Source of the DNA: Desulfuromonadaceae bacterium
Lineage (GTDB): Bacteria > Desulfobacterota > Desulfuromonadia > Desulfuromonadales > SZUA-540
Assembly (NCBI GenBank): GCA_003250235.1
Contig: QKGY01000377.1
Coordinates: 1-16,161, forward strand
DNA length: 16,161 bases
Direction of reading: 5' to 3'
Each line of letters opens with the position of its first letter. Position 1 is the stretch's first letter. Shown here piece by piece: positions 7,763 through 14,995 of the stretch. Both the position numbers and the translations under genes were made by a program. A model generated the notes under the pieces. It was given only the letters and a program-made list of their open reading frames with translations, did not search any database and was not told where the DNA came from.

Positions 7763-8578
7763 ATGGATTTGTCGAAGACAAAATATCTGATGGAGAATGA
7801 CCAGGAGGCGCAACGCCTGGATCGTAAAACAGATCGCGACCGGCTGGTCGAACAGGCTCTTTGGGCCGGGTTGCGCCCTGGGATGCGGGTGGCGGATATC
7901 GGCTGCGGGTCGGGAAAGACCACCGGGTTTCTTCATGAGCTCGTTCAGCCGGATGGGCAGGCCGTGGGGGTGGATGCCTCGGCCGAGCGTGTTGCTCATG
8001 CCCGCCGGACTCAGTCCGGACAGGGGGCGACATTCGTCTGCCAAAATATTTATGCTTCGCTGGAGGACCTGGGAACTTTTGATTTCATCTGGTCCCGTTT
8101 TTTTCTGGAATATCATCGCAAGGAAAGCTTTTCCATCGTTAAGCGCCTGAGCGAAATCCTTCGACCCGGAGGTGTGTTGTGCCTGGTGGATCTCGATCAC
8201 AACTGCCTGAATCATTACGGTCTCTCCGACCGTCTTCAGAGGGCGGTTTGCGGCGTAATGAAAACCCTGGAGGAGAAAGCGGACTTCGATCCCTATATCG
8301 GCAGAAAGCTCTATGCGTATCTTTTTGATCTGGGATACGAGGATATTCAGGTCGAACTGTCCGCGCACCATCTCATCTATGGTGAACTCAGCAGCACCGA
8401 TGCCTTCAACTGGGCGACTAAGGTCGAGGTGGCCGCCCGTAACGCAACCTTTCCCTTCGACGAATATCCCGATGGCTTTGAAGGATTTCAGCGGGAATTT
8501 CAAGACTTCTTCCATAACCCGCGGCGTTTTACCTACACACCCCTAATCACTTGCAGGGGACGTAAGCCGGGGGCATAG
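7763..8578 (+). CDS. Class I SAM-dependent methyltransferase, substrate unknown
   Basis: This is a 271-residue protein with the Rossmann-type methyltransferase fold. Motif I is VADIGCGSGKTTGF at residues 43-56, which binds S-adenosylmethionine. The acidic residue ending strand 2 is Asp71 in VGVDAS. FDFIWSRFFLEYH (106-118) corresponds to motif IV, and LRPGGVLCLVD (133-143) to the strand-5 region. The C-terminal about 120 residues have no recognised features and may form the substrate lid. The start is uncertain. A TTG at 7739 would add 8 residues. The ATG at 7763 directly follows GGGAGGG. A TTG at 7769 has that site at a better spacing of 6 bases. Nothing in the sequence indicates whether the substrate is a small molecule, lipid or protein. 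It is transcribed divergently from the FadL-type gene and converges on the c-di-GMP operon with 20 bases between stops. Confidence 0.88.
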   Translation: MDLSKTKYLMENDQEAQRLDRKTDRDRLVEQALWAGLRPGMRVADIGCGSGKTTGFLHELVQPDGQAVGVDASAERVAHARRTQSGQGATFVCQNIYASLEDLGTFDFIWSRFFLEYHRKESFSIVKRLSEILRPGGVLCLVDLDHNCLNHYGLSDRLQRAVCGVMKTLEEKADFDPYIGRKLYAYLFDLGYEDIQVELSAHHLIYGELSSTDAFNWATKVEVAARNATFPFDEYPDGFEGFQREFQDFFHNPRRFTYTPLITCRGRKPGA

Positions 8579-8598
8579 GATGTGACGAGGGGAGGGGA

Positions 8599-10917
8599 TT
8601 ACGCTGACGGATAGAGTGATGGCTGTGAGGCGATATGGGTGGTAATCGCTCTGCGGTCATCTTCAGATATGAGCGTGAATTCAATTCCGAATCCAAGGGG
8701 GTAGGCCGGTTTTCTTAAGATATTCGGGCTGTTGACCCAGGCGACCCTCCCTTTGGCGCGGATGGTTCCTCCAGCCGTCCCCGGCAGGGAAAAGGACAGG
8801 CGAAGCAGGTCGCCGCGTTTGACCGGCTGGGAGCTGGCGACATAAAGTCCTCCCTGGCTGATATCGACGGAAGAGCCCATGCAGACCGTGCCGGACAGCT
8901 CAAAAGATAGGGCTACCTTCAGCGGATTGCGCCTTTCGTTACGCGTCGGCAGCGGGTAGGCGGTAACCGGTATGGTTGTTTGGAGTTGCGTGCGAGCGTA
9001 AAAATCCATGAAAGCGATGACCACCTGGGCGTCGAAATGCCTGCCGATGCCGTCGCGGAGCAGCTGGAAGGCAATATCCAGCGGCATTGGTTCGCGATAA
9101 TGCCTTTTGGCCGTTATCGCTTCAAAAAAATCCGCTACGGCCAGGATTCGGGCACCAAGGGGAATTTGATCCCCTTTGAGACCGTCCGGGTAGCCTGACC
9201 CGTCATATTTTTCATGATGAGCCCCGGCGATAATCGGGACTTCGGCCATGATCCCCTCGAAAGTAATCTGTTCCAGAATCGTTCGGGTTTTCAACGAATG
9301 AGTCTTGACGATTTCGTATTCGTCGATGGTCAGGCGCCCTTCTTTTTTAAGGATCGAATCGGGCACACCCAGTTTGCCGTAATCATGCAGCAGTGCGGCC
9401 ACCCGGATCATCTCGGTGAATTCCTGAGACAACCCCATTTCCTGACAGATGCCGATGGCGTATTCGGTGACTTTTTCCGAGTGCCCTGCCGTTAGCGGGT
9501 CCCGGGCGTCGATACTCGCCGCAAGGACCTGCAGCGTGGATTTGAATTGCTCGACACGGGCGCTCATCAGCTTGACGTTTTGAATGCTGATGCCGATGAA
9601 CGGGGTAATGCCCATCAGCAGGCTCATGTCGCTCTGGACGAGAGGGCGCGGAGCCTTGAGGTTGTCCACTGCCAGGATACCGACCGTTTCGTCTTCACTG
9701 ATGATCGGACAACAAATAAAGGATTTGACGCCCAGGGCGATCGCAAACTCGAGACTGCGAGCGGAAAGGTGCTGGCTGATATCGTTGAGATCGTTGATCA
9801 GAAAGGGCTGTTTTTCGCGAAAAGCCCGGATGAATATGCCTGCCGATTCGGGGCGTGTCAGGTCGAAAGCGGCATTCCTCAGGAAGGCCTCCTGATTTTC
9901 GGCATAGCCGAAACCGGCCCGATATTGAAGCGTCGTGCGTTCATGGTTGGCCAGCAGAATCATGCCGCGCTTGTATTCCAGGCGGTTTTCCAGGATTTTG
10001 ATGGTCTTGTCCAGAATGCTGTCGATATCTGTCTGCTGGCTCAGGGCCTGGCCGATTTCACTGGTGAGGCTGGCGTTGATGTGGTTGATGTTGATCTGAT
10101 CCACCAGCTTTTCCGTTGACCCCATAAGGATGTTCAGGCTTGATCGCAACTCTTTCTTCTCCACGATGTCGAGGACGATTGTCAGGCCGAGCAGCAGGCT
10201 TACAATGAGCGGAAGGGTCGCGGTCAGGGTGAACCAGGGATTATAGAGCAGCGAGACGATAATAAGCAGTGCCAGAAAAGGGATGGAGCTGTTGCGGACC
10301 TTGGTCCAGAGTGAGGCGAAGGTATTCTCCCAGGATACGATATACCGGCAGCACGCATCCCCTCGAAAGAGGCATTCCGGGTGGGAGATTCCCGGTTTGT
10401 GGTAGTTGAACATCATGATGATGGCTTCAAAGAAACCCATGCGGTTTTCGCACTGAAACTCTTTTTCCTCAACCCCCTCTTTAGGGGTTACTGTGATTTC
10501 AACTCGGTTGGCGTCTAGTTTTTTGGCGTGATAGTGTGAGGAGCGTGTGAACTGGGCCGATCCTTTTTTGATCAAGTTGAAGGCATTGGCCGGACCGACG
10601 AGGCCGAGCACATACTGGCGCATGGCCCCCAGGGTGTCGGGAGAGGCGGCAAAACGACCAGCTTCTCTGGCGATGGATTCGTTGCCGGTGAGCTGTACCA
10701 GCTTCTCATAGAAACGATCGACCTGTTGCTGGGTAAACCAATGACCCTGATCCGCCACTTCATAGGGTTCCATGTGGGCGTAGTGTAAGATTTCCTTAAT
10801 GTCTATGTAGTTGTATTTCTTTTCGATCAGTGCCAGGAAGGCATGGATGATCCGGCTGTTATACAGAGGAGGGTTTGTTTGAAGGTTCGATTTCATATTG
10901 TCATCTGACAATAGCAT
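8599..10917 (-). CDS. Membrane-associated GAF, HD-GYP and PilZ protein, predicted c-di-GMP phosphodiesterase
   Basis: This is a 772-residue signalling protein. Residues 20-200 form an N-terminal domain ending in ECLFRGDACCRYIV (181-194), resembling V4R-type small-molecule sensor domains (inferred). Two hydrophobic helices (about 211-226 and 231-250) form a membrane hairpin. A GAF domain covers about 285-447. An HD-GYP domain covers about 455-645, with HDYGK at 511-515, HH at 567-568 and GYP at 575-577 intact, so hydrolysis of cyclic di-GMP is expected. The C-terminal PilZ domain (about 659-757) has both binding motifs: RxxxR at Arg659/Arg663 and DISQGG at 685-690. The ATG at 10917 has GAGGG just upstream on the minus strand; the internal ATG at 10896 has no ribosome-binding site. 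It begins 15 bases after the stop of the PilZ gene, so the two are probably one transcript. Confidence 0.9.
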   Translation of the reverse strand: MLLSDDNMKSNLQTNPPLYNSRIIHAFLALIEKKYNYIDIKEILHYAHMEPYEVADQGHWFTQQQVDRFYEKLVQLTGNESIAREAGRFAASPDTLGAMRQYVLGLVGPANAFNLIKKGSAQFTRSSHYHAKKLDANRVEITVTPKEGVEEKEFQCENRMGFFEAIIMMFNYHKPGISHPECLFRGDACCRYIVSWENTFASLWTKVRNSSIPFLALLIIVSLLYNPWFTLTATLPLIVSLLLGLTIVLDIVEKKELRSSLNILMGSTEKLVDQININHINASLTSEIGQALSQQTDIDSILDKTIKILENRLEYKRGMILLANHERTTLQYRAGFGYAENQEAFLRNAAFDLTRPESAGIFIRAFREKQPFLINDLNDISQHLSARSLEFAIALGVKSFICCPIISEDETVGILAVDNLKAPRPLVQSDMSLLMGITPFIGISIQNVKLMSARVEQFKSTLQVLAASIDARDPLTAGHSEKVTEYAIGICQEMGLSQEFTEMIRVAALLHDYGKLGVPDSILKKEGRLTIDEYEIVKTHSLKTRTILEQITFEGIMAEVPIIAGAHHEKYDGSGYPDGLKGDQIPLGARILAVADFFEAITAKRHYREPMPLDIAFQLLRDGIGRHFDAQVVIAFMDFYARTQLQTTIPVTAYPLPTRNERRNPLKVALSFELSGTVCMGSSVDISQGGLYVASSQPVKRGDLLRLSFSLPGTAGGTIRAKGRVAWVNSPNILRKPAYPLGFGIEFTLISEDDRRAITTHIASQPSLYPSA
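10897..10912. promoter_or_regulatory. 16-base palindrome inside the first codons of the HD-GYP gene
   Basis: ATTGTCA (10897-10903) and TGACAAT (10906-10912) form inverted 7-base arms separated by two bases. The palindrome covers codons 2 to 7 of the HD-GYP gene, between its ATG at 10917 and a second in-frame ATG at 10896. In RNA the arms could fold into a short hairpin just past the start codon. In DNA the symmetry would suit a dimeric regulator. Function is not established. Confidence 0.35.
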
Positions 10918-10932
10918 TATCCCTCGCGGAGT

Positions 10933-13002
10933 TCATATGCGTGCCAGAAAAGTGTTACAGAATTTGAAGTATTGGTCAAGATTCTGGCAGTTCAAAATCC
11001 ACATGGAATAGACTTTATCATAATTGATCTCCTGGTCTTCTGCATATTTTACCGGATAGAGGATAACCGGGACCTTATCGTTCTCAAAGTGTGCCTTCCC
11101 CAGCTCCGCCAGCGCCGCCAGAAGGTTTTCTTTATCCAGGCCGTCTGAATCGAGCACGATGATCTGGATACAGTTGGTCAGTTCGGACATATTCAATCCC
11201 ACATCCGAGAGATTGACCAGGATGATGGCTTTAAGCTCACCCTGATGTTTGAGGGAGAGGCGAAGTCGCCGTCGCTTGAGCTTCAGTTTGGCAAATTCCT
11301 GGTCCAGTTCGTCTGTAACACCCAGCCCCGCCTCGAGATCGAGAGCCGGGATCATCAGTCCCCCTGAACGATGCTCATAAAAATAACTGAGTTCAACGAG
11401 ATCCTCCTCGATACAGGGTTGCAGTTCCCAGCCCATTGCTTTTTCATGGGGGGGGGCTTTCTCCGGCTGGACGAAAAAGTAGGCAAAATCGTCCACCGAA
11501 CACCCTTTCGGGTTTTGGATGAATCTGGAGACCCCCCCAAATACGCGACGGGGAAACTTGTTGTCCGGTCGAAAGTAACACATGACGAAGTTCATGTGTG
11601 ATGAATGCAGGTTGTGGGAGTCATTGGCATACCGGCCGATCTGCTCCAGAACGACCAAACCCGCTTTCTGCGACAACGTCCTATTGGCGGCATGATGATG
11701 GATCAGCCAGGTTTTGCTGTAAAAGCGCAACATCGCCATGTGGCCGAGAATGACCCCCTTGTCCTGGTACACGAAATGACGGGCGATGCGGGGGCTTTCG
11801 GTATAGAGCTTTTCGTACGTGGCCTTGAATTTTTCCTTCTTGGCCTGTATTAGGGCATATTTTTCCGGGTAGATAAAGCCCGTCTCAAAAAAGAAGTGCC
11901 AGAGGGCATCGAGGTCCACTTTGTTGCAAAGATAGGAGTGCGGATCGTTCGCCTGATGAAGCAGGGCCAACAGATTGACGTGTTGTTCCATGTCCATGTC
12001 GAGGATGGCCAGACCGCAGATAACCTGTGTTTCATCCGGGTCGTTGCTGCGGGGGCGTCGATAGATTACCTGTGCCATACAGTCCAGCGTGAAACTGGTG
12101 GCAAATGTCAGGTGCAACATCGGGATGATAAGGCCTGGCAGCAGGACGGAGTTGCGCATGTCCTCTTCAATAGCCAACCCCGTTCCGGAAATGTTAATCA
12201 CTCCCAGATCCACTTTTTTCCCGGTGAGAGGGTGAAGAAACTGAATGTTGGGGGATGGGACCAGTTCCTGTCTGGGGCTTCTGAATTCCTTGGCTTTGAA
12301 GCGGGGCGTCATGTGGCTATTGGTATGCAGCACCACCGAGCGGGTTTTCTGCCCCAGACTCTGGTACACAATATGGCACTCTCCGGCAAACAGGGGCATG
12401 GTGTCATTGCTTAGGATGGCTGTCACCGGTTCGGTGGGATTGAGCCAGTTGAACGTTTGCGGGGCGATGGCGCTCAGCCTGACACTGAAAGAGCTGGCGG
12501 TAAAATCCTGAAGAACCCCAGGGAAATGGGCGCTGTTCTGCAGAACTTGCACGTGGATGGGCAGGCAGGGATACCTGCGTGTCTTTCGGGAGCGAACCTC
12601 ACAGCCTGCACGGGGGAGAAGGACCCGGAGCCCCTGGGGGGTCATCGCGACAATTTCGGGGCGGACCACAACGAGCATCAAACCGTCAGCGATGATCAGG
12701 GTATCGAACTCATAGTTTTTCAGTTTTTCTTGGATGCCTTCGCGGTCGATCCAGAGAAAATCCGCCTGTTCATCGAAGCAGGGCTGTGGGGAGGCTTTCA
12801 GCGTAATCCTTCTCTGGTAGCGGCGGTGAATCAAGGTGATGAGCGCATATCCACCATGGAAATTGATGGAGTTGAGTTTATTGATAAGGGCCTTGCGGTT
12901 GACTTCACGTCCTTTCTCGCGACAGTTTTCCTCCGTGATGGAATCCAAAAAACTGCTGGAGAACGGATAGGTCCCTAAGTCTCTCTCCGAAATGTTGGGC
13001 AT
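10933..13002 (-). CDS. YcgR-like tandem PilZ-domain protein with possible acetyltransferase-like C-terminus
   Basis: This is a predicted cytoplasmic 689-residue protein. Residues about 40-135 are strand-rich and sit where the YcgR N-terminal domain would be. The motif RKTRR (Arg139-Arg143, the RxxxR of c-di-GMP-binding PilZ proteins) starts a first PilZ-like domain (about 139-230), whose second motif is degenerate (DFTASS at 166-171). A second PilZ-like domain (about 236-350) has a good NISGTG at 270-275 but only RSPR before it. Residues about 360-689 are unassigned; they may resemble GNAT acetyltransferases, but this is weak. The frame extends to an ATG at 13185, but that start has GAGGA abutting it and the extra 61 residues look non-conserved. 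The ATG at 13002 has GGAGAG at about 9 bases spacing. It is first in the unit with the HD-GYP gene. Confidence 0.8.
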   Translation of the reverse strand: MPNISERDLGTYPFSSSFLDSITEENCREKGREVNRKALINKLNSINFHGGYALITLIHRRYQRRITLKASPQPCFDEQADFLWIDREGIQEKLKNYEFDTLIIADGLMLVVVRPEIVAMTPQGLRVLLPRAGCEVRSRKTRRYPCLPIHVQVLQNSAHFPGVLQDFTASSFSVRLSAIAPQTFNWLNPTEPVTAILSNDTMPLFAGECHIVYQSLGQKTRSVVLHTNSHMTPRFKAKEFRSPRQELVPSPNIQFLHPLTGKKVDLGVINISGTGLAIEEDMRNSVLLPGLIIPMLHLTFATSFTLDCMAQVIYRRPRSNDPDETQVICGLAILDMDMEQHVNLLALLHQANDPHSYLCNKVDLDALWHFFFETGFIYPEKYALIQAKKEKFKATYEKLYTESPRIARHFVYQDKGVILGHMAMLRFYSKTWLIHHHAANRTLSQKAGLVVLEQIGRYANDSHNLHSSHMNFVMCYFRPDNKFPRRVFGGVSRFIQNPKGCSVDDFAYFFVQPEKAPPHEKAMGWELQPCIEEDLVELSYFYEHRSGGLMIPALDLEAGLGVTDELDQEFAKLKLKRRRLRLSLKHQGELKAIILVNLSDVGLNMSELTNCIQIIVLDSDGLDKENLLAALAELGKAHFENDKVPVILYPVKYAEDQEINYDKVYSMWILNCQNLDQYFKFCNTFLARI

Positions 13003-13531
13003 GATGGATGACTCTCCATAAGCGATATCAGTCCAGGGGCTGTATATGTGTGAAAGAAATTTCCTGGTGTACCGGCGCTGTCGGTCCTTCCGGATAAGGT
13101 CCGCTGTTTTTTCGATGTGACACGATATGGAACTTTCTTTGGAGTAACGACGAACGCGAGTATCGGGATTGACCGGTGGTAGCATTCCTCATGGCGTGTA
13201 TGCAACCTGTCCTGCAAGGGTTGCCAAATGCCGGCGGCGGGGCAGTCCCTGGCGGAAGAAAAGCTGCCCGGGAAAAATGCGCGAGAAAGACGCGTCATAT
13301 ATTCCCCACAACAGGGGAGAATCATGGCAGAAACGAGGATACAGAGAGTCTGAAACGGTCAAGCCGTTGTCCGGCTGAATGGGCCCGGAAAGGCGGCATC
13401 CGGTGCTCTCGGTAACGGGAGATGGCTTTGACGTTGAAGGGAGGCTCTCCAATAATTTCAGGCTCTTGGAGAAGATATCAAAGACCTGGGGGGGCGTCAA
13501 ACCCTCCTGATGGATTAATTGAAAAAACAGA
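13003..13531. other. Roughly 530-base stretch without a convincing gene
   Basis: This lies between the start of the PilZ gene and the end of rarA, and should contain the promoter of the c-di-GMP unit; no strong -35/-10 pair was found. A minus-strand frame runs from a TTG at about 13497 to a TGA at 13189. It is preceded by AGGAGGG and would encode about 100 residues starting MTPPQVFDIFSKSLKLLESL. Its later part looks non-coding, so I do not call it a gene. GATTAATT is directly repeated at 13513-13520 and 13530-13537. An inverted repeat, GGGGCAG (13239-13245) against CTGCCC (13264-13269), is also present. A c-di-GMP (GEMM) riboswitch was looked for and not found. Confidence 0.5.
13082..13112 (+). 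terminator. Terminator-like hairpin on the + strand, no gene upstream
   Basis: CGGTCCTT (13082-13089) pairs with AAGGTCCG (13096-13103) across the loop CCGGAT, with one T-T mismatch. Six T residues follow at 13107-13112 after a three-base gap. This is the form of a weak rho-independent terminator reading rightward. No rightward gene ends nearby, so it could close a small or antisense transcript, or it may be chance. Confidence 0.3.
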
Positions 13532-14841
13532 TTAATTCGTGTCGTTTTCCGGTTTTTCTTCCGGACCCTCCTTTTGCTCCGGACGGGAGAGGTTGTGCCA
13601 GTGACGCATTCTCTCTCCAATCATTTTTTCGTACCCGCGATCCGTGGGGCGATAGAATCGCCTGTTTTTCAGCGAATCAGGCAGGTGTTGCTGCGGGGCG
13701 AATCCCCCTTCGAAATCGTGGGCATACCGATATCCCTGATGGTAGCCGAGATCTTTCATCAGCCCGGTCGGGGCGTTGCGGATGTGCAGGGGCACCGGTA
13801 GCGCTCCGCTTTTTCGAACTTCGGCCAGGGCCTCTCCGATGCCGACATAGCTGGCGTTGCTTTTGGGGGCGGTGGCGAGGTAGGTTGTTGCCTGAGCCAG
13901 AGGGATACGCCCTTCGGGCATTCCGACAAAATGCAGGGCTTGCATGGTTGCCACGGCTAACTCAAGCCCACGGGGATCGGCATTGCCGACGTCTTCGGCG
14001 GCGAAGATCACCAAGCGCCGGACGATGAAGAGGGGATCTTCTCCCGCCTCGATCATCCTCGCCAGCCAATACAGGGCGGCATCAGGGTCCGAGCCCCTCA
14101 GACTTTTGATAAATGCGGAGATGACATTGTAGTGCTCTTCGGCGCCCTTATCGTAAAGAAGGGGTTTCTTCTGCAGGACTTCCTGAAGTGTTTCTAGCGT
14201 CAGGGGGCGCCCTTTCTCCACCGTCGCCGCAGCCAGTTCAAGGGTGTTGAGGGCAACCCGGGCATCTCCCTGGGCCTGTTCGCACAGGAAATCAAGAGCC
14301 TCATCCTCAACTTGAATATTTTGCCCCTCGGGCCAGCGCGCATCTGCTAGCGCACGGTTCAGAAGAACGCGGATCTCTTCCGGTTGAAGAGACTGCAGGA
14401 CAAACACCCGCGAGCGGGAGAGCAGGGCGGAATTGACTTCAAAAGACGGATTTTCGGTGGTGGCACCGATCAGGATGATGTCGCCACGTTCCACATGCGG
14501 GAGAAAGGCATCCTGCTGCGCTTTGTTGAAACGATGGATTTCGTCAACGAACAGCAGGGTTTTGCGCCCATGGTACGCTTTTTCCTCTTTGGCCTGCTGG
14601 ACGATTTCCCGGACTTCTTTGATCCCCTGCATGACGGCGGGGCCAGGGTTGTTTTCCCGGTGCCGGGAGGGCCCCAGAAAATAAGAGAGCTGATCTGATC
14701 CGTTTCGATCAGCCGCCTCAGCACCTTGCCCTCGCCGAGCAGGTGCTCCTGGCCTACCATTTCGTCCAGGGTGCGGGGTCGCAACCGCTCTGCCAGCGGG
14801 GTATTGCCGGCGTTGCTGTCGCCGTGGGTGAACAGATCCAT
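13532..14841 (-). pseudogene. rarA: Replication-associated recombination protein A (RarA/MgsA), frameshifted with an internal deletion
   Basis: RarA is a AAA+ ATPase of the clamp-loader/RuvB-like group that acts at stalled replication forks. The N-terminal part reads from the ATG at 14841 (GGAGAGG 8 bases upstream). It includes LAERLRPRTLDEMVGQEHLL and the Walker A GPPGTGKT (57-64), up to LA at residue 67. The sequence then continues in another frame from about base 14638 (AVMQGIKEVREIV). It carries Walker B (LLFVDEIHRFNK), sensor 1 and arginine finger (ATTENPSFEVNSALLSRSR), and the full C-terminal region to the TAA at 13532. Compared with E. coli RarA from memory, about 15 residues between TTLA and the SAV position are missing. 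The lesion is therefore a net loss of roughly 40-50 bases that is not a multiple of three. The first frame stops at 14470. It could be a true pseudogene or an assembly error. Confidence 0.85.
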
Positions 14842-14879
14842 ATCGACATCCTCTCCGGTCACGAGAATCCATGCCGAGA

Positions 14880-14908
14880 ACCCTAGCACAGAAGCGGTTT
14901 TCCCACAA
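14880..14908 (-). promoter_or_regulatory. Weak candidate promoter for rarA
   Basis: On the minus strand TTGTGG (14908-14903) is followed after 17 bases by TAGGGT (14885-14880), which carries an extended -10 TG one base upstream. Each hexamer matches the sigma-70 consensus at only three of six positions. It lies about 40 bases before the rarA start at 14841. Confidence 0.25.
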
Positions 14909-14957
14909 GCGACGGCCGCCTAAGTTGCTGAAAGCGATGGACTTTGCCCGGGGGGTG

Positions 14958-14972
14958 TGGTAATTTTTACCA
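14958..14972. promoter_or_regulatory. 15-base palindrome upstream of nadK
   Basis: TGGTAA-TTT-TTACCA is a perfect inverted repeat of six-base arms around three bases. It lies in the divergent region between rarA and nadK, 24 bases before the nadK start. It is AT-rich in a GC-rich surrounding and could be an operator overlapping the nadK promoter or a weak 5' leader hairpin. No known motif was recognised. Confidence 0.3.
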
Positions 14973-14995
14973 ACTTTGCCTGCAAGGGGGCGCGG

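Noticed and set aside
13003..13185. N-terminal extension of the PilZ protein to the ATG at 13185
   Set aside because: The ribosome-binding site would abut the ATG and the extra 61 residues lack a protein-like character; GGAGAG fits the ATG at 13002.
13222..13235. Sigma-54-like TGGCAACCCTTGCA on the minus strand upstream of the PilZ gene
   Set aside because: The GG and GC dinucleotides are separated by 8 bases instead of the required 10, so it does not fit a -24/-12 promoter.
13381..13500. Possible c-di-GMP (GEMM) riboswitch on the minus strand, suggested by GTCAAAGCC and GTTACCG pieces
   Set aside because: The conserved core (ACGCAAAGCC with its paired upstream stem and the GGGTTACC receptor at proper spacing) is not present in order.
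14641..14908. N-terminal residues of the second rarA frame extended to the ATG at 14908
   Set aside because: The sequence upstream of about 14638 in this frame is arginine- and proline-rich shadow of the true rarA frame, not RarA-like.
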